DNA of 64,000 nucleotides from an uncultured Prevotellaceae bacterium (lineage in GTDB: Bacteria > Bacteroidota > Bacteroidia > Bacteroidales > Bacteroidaceae). The notes below the pieces were generated by a model. It saw only the letters and a program-made list of their open reading frames with translations, had not been told where the DNA came from and did not search any database. The first letter of the stretch is position 1, and the number at the start of each line of letters is the position of its first letter. The translations under genes and the position numbers were made by a program. Shown here piece by piece: positions 17,486 through 26,394 of the stretch. Location of the stretch: contig CAMZCM010000015.1 in assembly GCA_947305005.1 (NCBI GenBank), positions 1 through 64,000 on the forward strand, written 5' to 3'.

Positions 17486-18871
17486 ATGATGAGAAAGGAC
17501 GAACTGCTACTGCGCATCCGTGAGGGAGGGAAACTTTCTACTGCCGAACAGCTGAAGCTGACGGCGGCGCTGAGTATTCCCGCTATTCTGGCGCAGGTTT
17601 CCAGCATCCTGATGTTCTATATTGACGATGCCATGGTGGGCTCGCTGGGTGCTCAGGCTTCTGCCAGCATCGGCATTGTAGCGACCACCATGTGGCTCTT
17701 TTGGAGCATCATCTCCTGTGTCGCCACAGGTTTCTCCGTACAAGTGGCTCATCTTGTAGGTGCCAACAATCTGCCCGGTGCTCGTAGTGTCTTTCGTCAG
17801 AGCCTTTTAGCGGCGTTGGTACTCTCTGTAGTCACTATGCTGGTGGGAGTCATTATCTCCTTCCCGCTGCCTCACTGGCTGGGCGGTGACCCTTCTATCT
17901 GCGCCGATGCCTCCAGTTACTTCATGATTTTTGTTCTTGGTGCTCCTTTGGCGATGATGAATATGTTAGCAAGTTCCATGCTCCGTTGTGCAGGAAATAT
18001 CAAGGTGCCGTCACTGGCTAACATCGTGATGTGTGTGTTGGACGTCGTTTTCAATTTCTTTATGATCTTCCCCATCGGTTTCGGGTTGGGCGTCCCAGGT
18101 GCCGCCATCGGCACCCTGATGGCCGAGGGCGTGGTGGCCGCCTTTCTGTTATGGTATGCCGCCACCCGCTGTCCAGAGTTGTGCCTAATGGGTGAACACG
18201 GCTCCTTCGTACCTGAGAAGCCGACGCTGCGCAAGGCGGGTAACATTGCAGGCCCTATCTTCTTGCAGCGTGTATTGATGAATATCGCCCAGATTGTGAC
18301 CACCATCATTGTGGCCCCGCTCGGAGCTGTTGCCATTGCTGCCAACGCCTTGGGCATCACTGCTGAGAGCCTTTGTTATATGCCGGGCTATGGCATTGGT
18401 GAGGCTGCGACGACACTTGTGGGGCAGAGCTTTGGTGCAGGGCGCCGCAAACTGACCGAACGCTTTGCGTGGATGACCACGCTGTTGGGTATGGCTGTGA
18501 TGACCGTCATGGGCGCCGTGATGTATGTGGCAGCACCGCTGATGATGGCCTCGCTGACCCCTGACGAAGCCGTGCGTCTTCTAGGTACAGAGTGCTTGCG
18601 CATCGAGGCTTGGGCCGAGCCCGGTTTTGCGGCCAGCATTGTGGCTATGAGTTGCTTCGTGGGCGCTGGCGACACTAAAAAGCCTGCCCTCATGAACCTC
18701 ATTTCCATGTGGGCAGTGCGCGTCACCCTTGCTGCCTTGCTGGCTCCTCATTATGGCTTACACGGCGTGTGGCTCGGCATGGCCATTGAGCTTACCTTCC
18801 GAGGCGTCATCTTCCTGGTTCGCCTGAAGTTCGGCCATTGGTTACTGAAGATTCCAGAAAGAAAAAAATAA
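17486..18871 (+). CDS. MATE-family efflux transporter
   Basis: A 461-residue inner-membrane protein with about 12 hydrophobic segments in two homologous halves. The first half shows the MATE-typical IPAILAQVSSILMFYIDDAMVGSLG (near residues 30-54). The second half opens with IAGPIFLQRVLMNIAQIVTTIIVAPLG. It exports drugs or metabolites in exchange for Na+ or H+; the substrate is not predictable. Its 3' end runs close to the DUF3737 gene, and both may share a transcript from nadC onward. Confidence 0.92.
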   Translation: MMRKDELLLRIREGGKLSTAEQLKLTAALSIPAILAQVSSILMFYIDDAMVGSLGAQASASIGIVATTMWLFWSIISCVATGFSVQVAHLVGANNLPGARSVFRQSLLAALVLSVVTMLVGVIISFPLPHWLGGDPSICADASSYFMIFVLGAPLAMMNMLASSMLRCAGNIKVPSLANIVMCVLDVVFNFFMIFPIGFGLGVPGAAIGTLMAEGVVAAFLLWYAATRCPELCLMGEHGSFVPEKPTLRKAGNIAGPIFLQRVLMNIAQIVTTIIVAPLGAVAIAANALGITAESLCYMPGYGIGEAATTLVGQSFGAGRRKLTERFAWMTTLLGMAVMTVMGAVMYVAAPLMMASLTPDEAVRLLGTECLRIEAWAEPGFAASIVAMSCFVGAGDTKKPALMNLISMWAVRVTLAALLAPHYGLHGVWLGMAIELTFRGVIFLVRLKFGHWLLKIPERKK

Positions 18872-18906
18872 GTGCTCTCCGTTTTTACAAATATTATTCA
18901 CAAACA

Positions 18907-19761
18907 ATGATCACAGACATGCAACTGATCAAAGACCAATCCTTTGGCGGCGAACGTCCGCTCTTTGCCATTCATGACACACGACTTGAGAAAGTCACCA
19001 TCACTGAGGGTGAGAGTGGCATCAAATGCTGTCGCAACATTGAGGCGGACCATTGTCGCTTCATTGGCAAATACCCTTGGTGGCACGTCAATGGATCACT
19101 CATTACCAACTGCTTCTTCGAAGTGGGCTCACGCTCTGCTATCTGGTATTCCAACGATATGGTGATGCGTGATTGTATCATCGATGCGCCTAAGTTCTTC
19201 CGCGAGATGCATGGCCTTTCGCTGGAGAACGTGCAACTCAACGATGCCGATGAGACCTTCTGGCGTGTCAAGGATCTCAAGATTCGGAATGTGAAGTTAC
19301 ATGAGGGTACCTATCCCTTCATGTTCTGTGAGAATGTGGATGTTGACGGTTTGGAGAGCGATAGCAAATACGTCTTCCAATATGTCCGCAATGCTGTTGT
19401 CCGCAATGCCCATATCGTTACCAAGGATGCTTTCTGGGAGACGGAGAATGTGACCATCTACGACTCGTTTCTCGATGGCGAGTACCTCGGCTGGCATTCC
19501 AAGAACCTGCGTCTGGTGCGTTGTCACATCGGCGGTGAACAGCCCCTGTGCTACATTGACGGTCTCACGCTGGAGGATTGTACCTTTGACCCCGCCAGTG
19601 ATCGCGCTTTTGAGGACAGCACTCTCGAGGCCAACATCAAGGGCGCCATCACAGAAATCAAGAATCCTCGCTCGGGCCACATCATTGCCGACAGTATCGG
19701 TAAGATTACGCTCGACGAGAATATCCTTCCGCCAGCTAACTGTATAATTGAGCAAAGATAA
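18907..19761 (+). CDS. DUF3737-family protein (predicted right-handed beta-helix)
   Basis: A protein of 284 residues starting MITDMQLIKDQSFGGERPLF at 18907; an upstream in-frame start would overlap the MATE gene. Throughout, it shows short repeats such as CRNIEADHCRF, MRDCIIDAP and LENVQLND, with hydrophobic residues at about 20-residue spacing. This is the look of a beta-helix with Cys/Asn ladders. There is no signal peptide. The family has no assigned enzymatic role. It is followed at 2 bp by a PatB-like gene, so co-translation is likely. Confidence 0.75.
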   Translation: MITDMQLIKDQSFGGERPLFAIHDTRLEKVTITEGESGIKCCRNIEADHCRFIGKYPWWHVNGSLITNCFFEVGSRSAIWYSNDMVMRDCIIDAPKFFREMHGLSLENVQLNDADETFWRVKDLKIRNVKLHEGTYPFMFCENVDVDGLESDSKYVFQYVRNAVVRNAHIVTKDAFWETENVTIYDSFLDGEYLGWHSKNLRLVRCHIGGEQPLCYIDGLTLEDCTFDPASDRAFEDSTLEANIKGAITEIKNPRSGHIIADSIGKITLDENILPPANCIIEQR

Positions 19762-19763
19762 TC

Positions 19764-20921
19764 ATGACCTACGATTTTGACAAACCAGTTCAGCGTCGCG
19801 GCACTGACTGCGTGAAATGGGACGAAGCAGCGCCCGGAGTGCTCCCCCTGTGGGTTGCCGATATGGATTTCGAGACAGCACCTTGCATTGTGGAGGCGCT
19901 TCGCAAGCGTCTGGAACATGGTGTTTTTGGTTACAACTATATTCCAGAATCATTCTACGAACGCATCATCTGGTGGCAAGACCATCGTCATGGCTGGAAA
20001 CCTCGCCGCGAGTGGATTCAGTACTCCAGCGGTGTCGTTCCGGCACTCTCAGCCATCATTCGTGGGCTGTGTCCTCCAGACTCTCCTGTGATGTTCTTCA
20101 CTCCCGCCTACAACTGCTTCTTCTCCTCGACGACCAACAATGGTTGCCGTCTGGTGGAGTTCCCGTTGACGTGGGATAAAAAGTATTATACCATTGATTT
20201 TGAAAGCTTCGAGCGTACGATTGTTGATGAGAAGGTTCATCTGTTTATCCTATGCAATCCTCACAATCCTACGGGGCGTGTGTGGACACACTCTGAGTTG
20301 CGCACGATTGCCGAAATCTGCGCCCGTCACAAGGTAATTGTCCTATCAGACGAGATTCATTGTGAGTTCCTGAACCCCGAGCTTGGTCGCCCGTTCCTTC
20401 CTTTTGGACCCATTGCAGACGAAACAGGTTGTCCGTGGGTGGTCACCAGCGCTCCTAATAAAGCGTTTAACATCGCTGGCCTGATGACCTCTTATATTAT
20501 CACCTCTTCACGGGACTACTATCGTCAGATTGAACGTGGCATCAATGTCAACGAGGTCTGTGACATCAATTGCTTCAGTTTCGTGGCGTTGCAGGCTGCT
20601 TATACCCCTGAGGGCGAGGAGTGGTTTGAGCAACTGAATGTGTACATCTACGACAACTACCGTCTGTTCCGCGATACCTTGCAGGCAGCTGCGCCACAAC
20701 TGCCTATTGCTCCACTCGAAGGCACCTATTTGGCATGGATGGACATCACGCCACTGGGCATCTCTTCCAAGGAACTGGTAGAACGTCTGAAAACGGAACG
20801 TAAGCTTTGGGTGAATCCAGGTGATATGTATGGCCAGACGGGATTCCTTCGGGTGAACCTCGCCACACAGCGGGCTAACGTTGAGGAAGCTTTACGTCGC
20901 CTCCTTCCGTTGCCCGTCTAA
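19764..20921 (+). CDS. patB: PatB/MalY-type PLP enzyme (cystathionine beta-lyase-like)
   Basis: A 385-residue fold-type I PLP enzyme of the MalY/PatB group, which splits C-S bonds in cystathionine or cysteine conjugates. The group-typical LWVADMDFETAP occurs near residues 29-40, CNPHNPTGRVWT near 166, LSDEIHCEF near 196 and the PLP lysine in SAPNKAFNIAGL near 230. It converges on the deoxynucleoside kinases with an 18-bp gap. Aminotransferase annotation is common for this group, but the motif set favours C-S lyase. Confidence 0.88.
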   Translation: MTYDFDKPVQRRGTDCVKWDEAAPGVLPLWVADMDFETAPCIVEALRKRLEHGVFGYNYIPESFYERIIWWQDHRHGWKPRREWIQYSSGVVPALSAIIRGLCPPDSPVMFFTPAYNCFFSSTTNNGCRLVEFPLTWDKKYYTIDFESFERTIVDEKVHLFILCNPHNPTGRVWTHSELRTIAEICARHKVIVLSDEIHCEFLNPELGRPFLPFGPIADETGCPWVVTSAPNKAFNIAGLMTSYIITSSRDYYRQIERGINVNEVCDINCFSFVALQAAYTPEGEEWFEQLNVYIYDNYRLFRDTLQAAAPQLPIAPLEGTYLAWMDITPLGISSKELVERLKTERKLWVNPGDMYGQTGFLRVNLATQRANVEEALRRLLPLPV

Positions 20922-20939
20922 GCATATAAAAGGAATCGT

Positions 20940-21563
20940 TTATTTGTTGATAGGGAACAAGCCGTAGAGCTCGGCGTCTATCATGTTTGTCACCTGCTGG
21001 AAATCCTGTGGGTTGTTGCCGAATTTACACGTGTCGCCGTCCACAATAATCAGGTTCCCCTTATAGTTCTTGATCCACTCTTCGTAGCGTTCTCCGAGTC
21101 CCTGCAGATAGTCAATGCGTATGCTCTGCTCGAATTCGCGGCCGCGCTGTTGGATCTGTGCGATGAGGGTAGGGATGGTGCTGCGGATGTAAATCATCAG
21201 GTCCGGCAACTTCACCAGTGACATCATCAGGTCAAACAGGTCACAGTAATTCTCAAAGTCGCGGTCGCTCATGTAACCCTGAGCATGCAGGTTCGGAGCG
21301 AAGATGCGAGCATCCTCGAAGATGGTTCTGTCCTGGATAATCGTCTCAGAACTCTTGGCTATCTCCACGACATCCTTGAAGCGCTTGTTGAGGAAATAAA
21401 TCTGCAGGTTGAAGGACCAGCGATTCATGTCCTTGTAGAAATCGTCCAAGTATGGATTGAAGTCAACGGGCTCAAAATGAGGCGTCCAACCATAATGAGC
21501 GGCCAAGAGCTTCGTGAGCGTTGTCTTGCCGCTGCCAATGTTTCCTGCGATAGCGATATGCAT
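20940..21563 (-). CDS. Deoxynucleoside kinase (copy 1)
   Basis: Phosphorylates deoxynucleosides for dNTP salvage. 207 residues of the dCK/dGK family: P-loop GNIGSGKTTLTKLLA at residues 6-20, the DR-containing IQDRTIFEDA near 78 and an Arg-rich lid region QQRGREFEQSIRIDYL near 137. It lies 26 bp downstream of a clear paralogue on the same strand. Specificity (dA, dG or dC) cannot be decided by eye. Confidence 0.92.
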   Translation of the reverse strand: MHIAIAGNIGSGKTTLTKLLAAHYGWTPHFEPVDFNPYLDDFYKDMNRWSFNLQIYFLNKRFKDVVEIAKSSETIIQDRTIFEDARIFAPNLHAQGYMSDRDFENYCDLFDLMMSLVKLPDLMIYIRSTIPTLIAQIQQRGREFEQSIRIDYLQGLGERYEEWIKNYKGNLIIVDGDTCKFGNNPQDFQQVTNMIDAELYGLFPINK

Positions 21564-21589
21564 GAGCGTTGATGGTTTAAAGGTTAGCG

Positions 21590-22225
21590 TTAGGGTTGCG
21601 GGGTATCGTCGGGGAACAGGCCGAATAGGGTAGTGTCTATTTTATCAATGATAGCGGCGAAGTCCTCTGTACGGTTCTGGAAGTCCATGTGATCTACATC
21701 AATGGCCAGCACGCGCCCCGGATATTTCTCGTAGATAAAATCCTCGTAAAGATGGTTGAGGTTCCTCAGATAGTCGATGGACATCGTCTGTTCATAGTCG
21801 CGCCCCCGTTTTTGGATGTTCGCCACGAGATGCGGCACTGAAGCCCGAAGGTAGATCATCAAGTCTGGATAGCGCAAGATGTCCGTCATCTGTTCAAAAA
21901 GCTCCATGTACGTCTCGAAATCTCGGTCAGAGAGATTGCCCATCAGATGGTTGTTCGTCGTGAACACATGAACACCCTCGTAGATGCTCCTGTCCTGAAT
22001 AATCGTCTCTTTTGTACGCGCCAGTTCCAGCAAGTCCTTGAAGCGCTGTTTCAGGAAATAGACCTCCAGATTGAACGACCATCGCTGTATGTCTTTATAG
22101 TAATCCTCCAGATACGGATTGTAGTCCACGTCCTCGAACTGAGCCTTCCAGCCATAATGCTGGGCTAACATGTTCGTGAGCGTTGACTTCCCACTTCCGA
22201 TATTTCCGGCAATAACAATATGCAT
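21590..22225 (-). CDS. Deoxynucleoside kinase (copy 2)
   Basis: A paralogue of the downstream kinase: P-loop GNIGSGKSTLTNMLA, IQDRSIYEGVHVF near residue 78, lid KRGRDYEQTMSIDYL near 137. 211 residues from the ATG at 22225; the longer frame would add a ten-residue extension absent from the paralogue. A TATCTTTG box lies 28 bp upstream. Tandem pairs of this family elsewhere split purine and pyrimidine substrates. That division here is inference. Confidence 0.92.
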   Translation of the reverse strand: MHIVIAGNIGSGKSTLTNMLAQHYGWKAQFEDVDYNPYLEDYYKDIQRWSFNLEVYFLKQRFKDLLELARTKETIIQDRSIYEGVHVFTTNNHLMGNLSDRDFETYMELFEQMTDILRYPDLMIYLRASVPHLVANIQKRGRDYEQTMSIDYLRNLNHLYEDFIYEKYPGRVLAIDVDHMDFQNRTEDFAAIIDKIDTTLFGLFPDDTPQP

Positions 22226-22252
22226 GGTCTCTTTGGTCAAAAGATTTCGATG

Positions 22253-22260
22253 CAAAGATA
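22253..22260 (-). promoter_or_regulatory. -7 box of deoxynucleoside kinase operon
   Basis: The minus strand reads TATCTTTG, an exact TAnnTTTG match, about 28 nt upstream of the ATG at 22225. No clear -33 TTTG was seen. Confidence 0.55.
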
Positions 22261-22473
22261 CGAATAATCTGACTCATGTGGATATGAATAGGGCGTTTTT
22301 ATGAGAAATTAGGAAATGACACGATTTACATCGTTGCCCTTTGCCTCGAAGTTGTCTCAAAAAATGATAGAGAGACGAAAAGAGGAGGTGACATTTTGAC
22401 TCTCCAAAGAGTAAAAACTGGGACTTATCACATTTTTTATATGGCAAACGACGGGAGTTTGCTGGATTATATG

Positions 22474-22481
22474 TAACTTTG
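22474..22481 (+). promoter_or_regulatory. -7 box upstream of cupin-traX pair
   Basis: TAACTTTG matches TAnnTTTG, 35 bp upstream of the cupin ATG at 22516. The nearest TTTG upstream (22458-22461) is too close to be a normal -33 element. Confidence 0.5.
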
Positions 22482-22515
22482 CGTGCAAAGTTTTCTAACC
22501 GAATAATAATTAATC

Positions 22516-23025
22516 ATGAAAGCAATGAAAAAAATGATGCACTCGGCTTTGCTGCTTAGCATGGCCAAGAATTGGGTGCTTGCTGCCACCCTCGTTTGCG
22601 GCACAACGGTCATGATGACAAGCTGCAAGGAAGCCAAGACTCATGAAGAGGAAGTCCCACAAACGGTTTCGAGTGAAGAATTGATTCGCACATCGCAGAG
22701 TTGGGACGGCGTGGAGTTGCCCGACTATCTGCAAGGGCGTCCCGAGCTGGTCGCTGTGAAGTACGTGTTTCCTGCCGGACAGAAGTTAGGATGGCATCAC
22801 CATCCCGTGATGAACTACGGCGTGCTGGTGCAGGGTGAACTGACCATCATCGGCCAGGATGGCAAAGAGAAGGTGGTGCATGAGGGCGAGGCCGTTGTAG
22901 AGATGGTGAACACTATCCACCACGGTGAGAACAGAGGCTCGAAGCCCGTTATTCTTTACATGTTTTATCTCTCACAGGATAGCCTGCCACTTGCTGTGCA
23001 ACACCCAGAGATTCCGCTGGAGTAA
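22516..23025 (+). CDS. Cupin-domain lipoprotein
   Basis: A 169-residue protein with an unusually long hydrophobic N-terminus ending in a lipobox-like MMTSC near residues 34-38, so it is probably an exported lipoprotein. The remainder is one cupin barrel: GWHHHPVMNYGVLVQGELTI (metal-binding His cluster near residue 95) and a second motif around VNTIHHGENRGSKP near 135. The ligand is unknown; small cupins of this type bind metals, sugars or act as isomerases. The stop codon overlaps the next start by 1 bp (TAATG). Confidence 0.8.
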   Translation: MKAMKKMMHSALLLSMAKNWVLAATLVCGTTVMMTSCKEAKTHEEEVPQTVSSEELIRTSQSWDGVELPDYLQGRPELVAVKYVFPAGQKLGWHHHPVMNYGVLVQGELTIIGQDGKEKVVHEGEAVVEMVNTIHHGENRGSKPVILYMFYLSQDSLPLAVQHPEIPLE

Positions 23026-23744
23026 TGATAGCAAAAGGATTGAGTGGAAATGCACTGAAGGTGATAGCCATCGTCGCCATGACGATAGACCATCTTGCAT
23101 GGGTGGGCATCGAGACCTATGAGCAGGCGGAGACACCCAAGCAAATATTCCTGCATTGTATAGGAAGGCTGACAGCTCCGATGATGATCTTCTTTGTGGC
23201 CGAGGGCTATCACCACACACATGACTTCCGCCGCTACTTTATCCGTTTGCTTATGCTTGCCGTAGTGAGCCATTTTGCCTTCTGCTACTTCAATATGTCG
23301 GGTTTCAACCCTTTGAGCAACCTGCTTTTCAACGCTACGAGCATCGCCTGGCCACTTCTGTGGGGCTTGATACTGCTGAAGGTATGGGATATGCAGCGTC
23401 TTGCACGTTGGCAGAAGGTGACTGTCACACTGGTAGCCTGTCTGCTTACATTCACGTCCGACTGGAGTTGTGCAGCTCCGCTGGCCATACTTATGATTGG
23501 GCGTAGTCGGGGCAATTTCTATAAGCAGATGCTATGGTTGATGCTGATAATCTCACTCTATGCGGTAGCCTTCTTCATCTTCCACAGCCCGACTTACGGT
23601 ATGGTTCATCTGGCCTGTTGGCTGGCAGTGCCGCTGTTGGCCATGTACAACGGACAGCGAGGTCGCTGCCGCTGGCTTGGCAAGTTCTTCTACTATTACT
23701 ATCCGGCCCACATGGCACTCATCGGACTGCTGGCCCGAAGTTGA
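23025..23744 (+). CDS. TraX-family membrane protein (acetyltransferase-like)
   Basis: A 239-residue polytopic membrane protein resembling TraX, the F-pilin N-acetylase of conjugative plasmids. Chromosomal relatives are widespread. The family-typical LKVIAIVAMTIDHLAW occurs at residues 10-25, then FFVAEGYHHTHDFRRYFIRLL near 62 and C-terminal YYPAHMALI. No conjugation genes are nearby, so pilin acetylation is unlikely and the acceptor is unknown. Translationally coupled to the cupin lipoprotein. Confidence 0.82.
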   Translation: MIAKGLSGNALKVIAIVAMTIDHLAWVGIETYEQAETPKQIFLHCIGRLTAPMMIFFVAEGYHHTHDFRRYFIRLLMLAVVSHFAFCYFNMSGFNPLSNLLFNATSIAWPLLWGLILLKVWDMQRLARWQKVTVTLVACLLTFTSDWSCAAPLAILMIGRSRGNFYKQMLWLMLIISLYAVAFFIFHSPTYGMVHLACWLAVPLLAMYNGQRGRCRWLGKFFYYYYPAHMALIGLLARS

Positions 23745-23761
23745 CGTGTACTGAATGGCTG

Positions 23762-26284
23762 TTATTTCTTTATACTATCATCATCCTTGTTGCCGTAATG
23801 GGAGGTTGAGTAGTTGCCGTAACTGCCATAATGACCATATCCGTATTTGCCGAAACGTCCATAGCCGTAATAGTAGCCGTTTTTCTTCTTCGACATGTCA
23901 ACTGCGTTGAGTATAACGCAGGCATTGGGAAGTTTTTTATCCTGAGCCAGCGAGTTGAGCAGAGTGAGGTTCGCCTTCGGCGTATAGTCGGCACGGCAGA
24001 CGAAGCAGCTGACATTGGCATAGCGGGCCAACTGCAACGTGTCGGTGACCAGTCCAACGGGAGCAGTGTCAAGGATGATGTAGTCGTACTCCTCGCTCAG
24101 CAGTTCGAGAATCTCTTTTAGGTTCTTCCTGCTCAACAGTTCTGTCGGATTCGGGGGAATAGGTCCCGACAGCAGAAGGTCAAGATTGGGATGTACTCCT
24201 GAGTCGCACGTTTCTTTGTGTAAGAGTTCTGCCGTGACGTGCTCCGCCCAGAGCAGGTTGGTGAGACCCTGTTTCTGGTTTGATGTTCCGAACAGTCGTC
24301 CGAGTGCGGGCTTGCGTATGTCGCATCCAATAAGCATAACCCTTTTGCTGAGCAATGCAAACGACACTGCGAGATTTGCAGCGAGGAACGTCTTGCCTTC
24401 GCCAGAGTTACCGGAGGTGAAGAGGATGATTTTCTCGTTCTCCTTCATCATAAACTGCACATTGGTGCGCAGCGAGCGGAAGACCTCGTCAATCTGGTCG
24501 TTTTTGTCAGCCTGTACCACGATGCCAGCTGCGGTCTTGGTTTTTTCGTTCGCCACGGGCACATCGGCCACGATAGGCACCTTGGTTAGCGAGGTGACAT
24601 CCTCTCGTCCCTCTATGCGAAAGCGCAGTAGCTTGCGGACAAACAAGATGGCAAACGGGATGAGCAGTCCCAGCAATAAAGCAGTCATAAGAATCATCTT
24701 CTTTCGTGGCCTGACCTGTCCCTGGGGCAATGGCATGGCAATGAGTTTTCCCTTGTCAGCAGTTGCAGCGAGGGAGATGCTGTTTTCCTCTCTCTTCTGA
24801 AGAAGGAGCAGATATAAGCCTGAGCGTACTTCCTGCTGGCGACCTATCTGTGTGAGAACACGCTCCTGCTCTGGCGTGTTGCCGATGCGCCCTTGATACC
24901 TGGCGTACTGGCTCTGAATGGAACTGCGCTGCATCTCGACGGAATGACGAGCTTGCGTGAGTGCTTGCCGGATAGAGTTTACCAAATCATCAAGCGAGGC
25001 GGTAAGCATCTGTACTTGTGGCGAATTTTCGTTGGAACTACGCATCAGTCGGCTGCGATCCTGCAATTTCTTGTTGTAGTCGGCTATCATCTGAGTAGAT
25101 GCCTGGTCATTCATGCCGATGTTAGTCGGTATCAGCTTATAGCGATTTTCCGGATTGTCAACATATTGCAGCAGATACTCGAGCAACTGCAACTGGGTGT
25201 TAGCATCAGCCAGACGTGTCGCGTATTGAGCCGAGAGTTGTAGGGACTGTGCTGCGTCTGCCTCTAATCGGGTGACCGAGTTGCGCCGCTTATAGTTCTC
25301 TATGGAGCTCTCCGTCGTTCCCAGTTCTGCGTCAATCTTCTCCAAGCGCTGGTTAATGAACTCTTCCGTCTTCATTGCCACCTCGTTTTTATCCACATTC
25401 GCTTGGTCATTATAGCAAATCACAAGCATGTTGATGAAATCGACACCTCTGATAATGCTCTCGTCGTTGAGGGTGATTGCAGCTATCGAGGTTTCCCTCG
25501 ATGTCGGGGCCACGTTCAACCGTCGCATATAGTCGAGCGCCACAACCATGGGCGGACGTATGGTGACGAGGAGAGCTTTCCCATCCTGGAAAGGGTCTTT
25601 CTTGCGAATTCTATACTTTGGGTTGCTCATGAAAGAGATTGTACCGTAATCTGTCTTGAGTGATGTGTCAAGCGAATCTATGTCTTCACTGTACCCTTTC
25701 ATGACCTTCCCGTTGTAAACCAGCTCAATGTCAGCGTGATAGCCCTTTCCTTTCTTTGTGATAGACATCTGTATGGTATAAAAACCTTCCAGCATGTAGT
25801 AGTCCATCGAGTCGAGCGAAACAGGGTCAATGTCAACGCTGACAGGCTGATGGGAATAGATCAGCTTTTTACTGATGCGTCCGTCAATCCGATACTCCGT
25901 ATAGAGTTTCAGTCGCTTCACGGCATCATGTACCGTGACCGGCGACGCCAGTATCTCCATTTCATTATCGAAACCGCTGGAGTTGTTCATGATGCCGAAG
26001 TCTTCCATAATTGGGAGCATCTGCTTGGACGATCTGATTGCCGATTTCTGTTCCTCATCCTTGACGAGCATTCTTGCTGTCACCTGATAGATGGGCTGGG
26101 TATAGCGCAGATAGAGGTAGGCACCGCACAAGCATATGATAACCGAAAGCAGATACCACTGCCAGTTCAGCACCAGATGTGTAAATACTTTTTGGAAGTT
26201 TAAGGTTGACTCTTGTCTTTCCTCGCCTAAGATATCTTTCAGGTCGTCGAGGTCTTCCAAATCAATTTCTACTTTGTCTGTCAT
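23762..26284 (-). CDS. wzc: Polysaccharide co-polymerase with BY-kinase domain (Wzc-like tyrosine autokinase)
   Basis: An 840-residue inner-membrane protein controlling polymer length and export of the polysaccharide made by this locus. N-terminal Wzz domain with TM1 near residues 38-58 (WQWYLLSVIICLCGAYLYL), a long coiled periplasmic part and TM2 near 535-555. A C-terminal BY-kinase follows, with Walker A FTSGNSGEGKTFLAANLA, Walker A' LIGCDIRKPAL and Walker B YIILDTAPVG. The last 35 residues are a Tyr/Gly cluster, the autophosphorylation tail. It is the last gene of the operon, 110 bp after wecG. No OPX/Wza gene is adjacent. Confidence 0.94.
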   Translation of the reverse strand: MTDKVEIDLEDLDDLKDILGEERQESTLNFQKVFTHLVLNWQWYLLSVIICLCGAYLYLRYTQPIYQVTARMLVKDEEQKSAIRSSKQMLPIMEDFGIMNNSSGFDNEMEILASPVTVHDAVKRLKLYTEYRIDGRISKKLIYSHQPVSVDIDPVSLDSMDYYMLEGFYTIQMSITKKGKGYHADIELVYNGKVMKGYSEDIDSLDTSLKTDYGTISFMSNPKYRIRKKDPFQDGKALLVTIRPPMVVALDYMRRLNVAPTSRETSIAAITLNDESIIRGVDFINMLVICYNDQANVDKNEVAMKTEEFINQRLEKIDAELGTTESSIENYKRRNSVTRLEADAAQSLQLSAQYATRLADANTQLQLLEYLLQYVDNPENRYKLIPTNIGMNDQASTQMIADYNKKLQDRSRLMRSSNENSPQVQMLTASLDDLVNSIRQALTQARHSVEMQRSSIQSQYARYQGRIGNTPEQERVLTQIGRQQEVRSGLYLLLLQKREENSISLAATADKGKLIAMPLPQGQVRPRKKMILMTALLLGLLIPFAILFVRKLLRFRIEGREDVTSLTKVPIVADVPVANEKTKTAAGIVVQADKNDQIDEVFRSLRTNVQFMMKENEKIILFTSGNSGEGKTFLAANLAVSFALLSKRVMLIGCDIRKPALGRLFGTSNQKQGLTNLLWAEHVTAELLHKETCDSGVHPNLDLLLSGPIPPNPTELLSRKNLKEILELLSEEYDYIILDTAPVGLVTDTLQLARYANVSCFVCRADYTPKANLTLLNSLAQDKKLPNACVILNAVDMSKKKNGYYYGYGRFGKYGYGHYGSYGNYSTSHYGNKDDDSIKK

Positions 26285-26394
26285 AATTTATATTATTTAT
26301 TGTTAGTATTATAATTCTCTCATTTTATATCTTTCCTATCTATAGTAGAGATCATAAAAAGCATTAAAATATGGTGTATTCCTTATATCCGAAG

